Below are positions 12,530-13,334 of a DNA stretch of 13,334 nt, in pieces. The notes beneath the pieces are model-generated. The model was not told where the DNA came from, searched no databases, and worked only from the letters and a program-made list of their open reading frames with translations. A program made the translations under genes and the position numbers. How positions within the stretch are numbered: position 1 is the first letter of the stretch; each line of letters starts with the position of its first letter. Origin of the DNA: Pelotomaculum_B sp964543575 (GTDB lineage: Bacteria; Bacillota; Desulfotomaculia; Desulfotomaculales; Pelotomaculaceae); contig CAZIYV010000094.1 of assembly GCA_964543575.1 (NCBI GenBank), forward strand, positions 1-13,334, in the 5' to 3' direction.

Positions 12530-13334
12530 ATGCCAAAAGACAGTGAATACTTTTTAACAAAAGGGCCTTACAAAGGTTACCCTAGAGACTGGAAAGTTAT
12601 TGAATTAGGTAATTTGCTTAATAGAGTCAGAATACCCGTAGAAGTCATTCCTGATCATGAATACCAGGAGATTGGTATCCGTTCTCATGGAAAAGGGTTG
12701 TTTCATAAAGAGCCGGTTAAGGGTATCGACCTGGGAAATAAATCCGTTTTTTGGGTTGAGATGGACTGTTTAATTATTAATATTGTCTTTGCATGGGAGC
12801 AAGCCGTTGGAATTACTACCGATCAGGAAAAAGGAATGATTGCTTCACACAGATTCCCAATGTGGCGGTCAAAAGTAAATGTAGACATAAGTTATCTATT
12901 GAAGATTTTTTTAACTCCGTATGGCAGGCATCTTCTTGAATTGGCCTCACCTGGTGGAGCGGGGAGAAATAGGACACTCGGTCAGGATGACTTCAATAAA
13001 ACTCCAGTCTGCATACCTTCAAATATTAAAGAGCAACAGAAAATAGTTGAAATCCTCTCAACCTGGGACAGGGCCATCGAATTGGAAGAACGGCTTATCT
13101 CCGAGAAAAAGCAGCAGAAAATATGGCTGATGCAAAACCTGCTCACAGGTAAAAAACGACTCCCCGGATTTACCCACGAGTGGCAGGAAGTACGACTGGG
13201 TGATATTTGCACAATCAATGATAATGTATTAAGCGAAAATACCCAATCAGATTTAGAGTTTTGGTATATAGATTTATCTAGAGTTGATAAAGGGATGATT
13301 ACACATCCAACATTGGCAGTAAAATTTGATAAAA
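12530..13334 (+). CDS. hsdS: Type I restriction-modification specificity subunit HsdS (partial, 3' end beyond window)
   Basis: An open frame from the ATG at 12530 (AGGAG about 7 bases upstream) runs off the window after 268 codons. Residues ~20-165 form the first target-recognition domain, opening with YPRDWKVIELGNLL and including SPGGAGRNRTLGQDDF. Residues ~168-210 are the central conserved helix (EQQKIVEILSTWDRAIELEERL, then MQNLLTGKKRLPGF). A second TRD opens at EWQEVRLGDICTINDN. The order TRD1-helix-TRD2 is that of a full HsdS, which sets the bipartite DNA target. The gene is visibly richer in A and T than hsdM, as is common for exchanged TRDs. It lies 129 bases after hsdM rather than overlapping it. 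hsdR would be expected further right. Confidence 0.92.
   Translation, partial: MPKDSEYFLTKGPYKGYPRDWKVIELGNLLNRVRIPVEVIPDHEYQEIGIRSHGKGLFHKEPVKGIDLGNKSVFWVEMDCLIINIVFAWEQAVGITTDQEKGMIASHRFPMWRSKVNVDISYLLKIFLTPYGRHLLELASPGGAGRNRTLGQDDFNKTPVCIPSNIKEQQKIVEILSTWDRAIELEERLISEKKQQKIWLMQNLLTGKKRLPGFTHEWQEVRLGDICTINDNVLSENTQSDLEFWYIDLSRVDKGMITHPTLAVKFDK

Overview
The window looks like chromosome of an anaerobic, low-to-mid-GC Gram-positive bacterium of the Clostridia, most like the Pelotomaculum/Desulfotomaculum (Peptococcaceae) group. This is inference. It rests on strong Shine-Dalgarno (SD) sites, frequent GTG/TTG starts, a DUF3243 (YmfJ-type) gene, a Tup-type oxyanion permease beside molybdopterin genes, and nickel-pincer (Lar) genes. 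No rRNA, tRNA, CRISPR array or complete insertion sequence was seen.

Left third (1-2767, leftward): a molybdenum/tungsten block. In transcription order it holds two small beta-grasp proteins (one with the MoaD GG tail, one without), a rho-independent terminator, then a new promoter for a ModE-type regulator, a TupB-like permease and MoaA, which runs off the left edge. The permease has no visible binding protein or ATPase beside it.

Next (2768-4959): nickel-pincer cofactor genes. larB and larC1 overlap by 4 bp and point left. The C-terminal half of LarC (larC2) is a separate gene pointing right, with its own promoter and RBS, and it meets larC1 tail to tail with a 5-bp gap. In other bacteria LarC is one polypeptide or two frames joined by a frameshift, so this convergent split is one of the two most unusual features here.

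Middle (5056-8875, leftward): 5-formyltetrahydrofolate cyclo-ligase, a tandem ACT-domain protein, a radical SAM/PDZ/DUF512-like protein and TsaD. A perfect 66-bp palindrome plus a 16-bp direct repeat (a REP-like element) sits just before the cyclo-ligase gene. A cluster of DnaA boxes lies between tsaD and the radical SAM gene.

Right third (9105-13334, rightward): a DUF3243 protein with a terminator; a 317-bp gap with a promoter, an oppositely oriented orphan terminator and a palindrome; a small HNH nuclease; then a Type I restriction-modification locus. That locus has a single-TRD 'half' specificity protein, HsdM, and a two-TRD HsdS that runs off the right edge; hsdR is not in view. Between hsdM and hsdS are two tandem homologous hairpins whose stems differ by paired compensatory changes. 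They overlap a 25-codon ORF coupled to hsdM that may be the scar of a lost DinD-like gene. This is the other most unusual feature.
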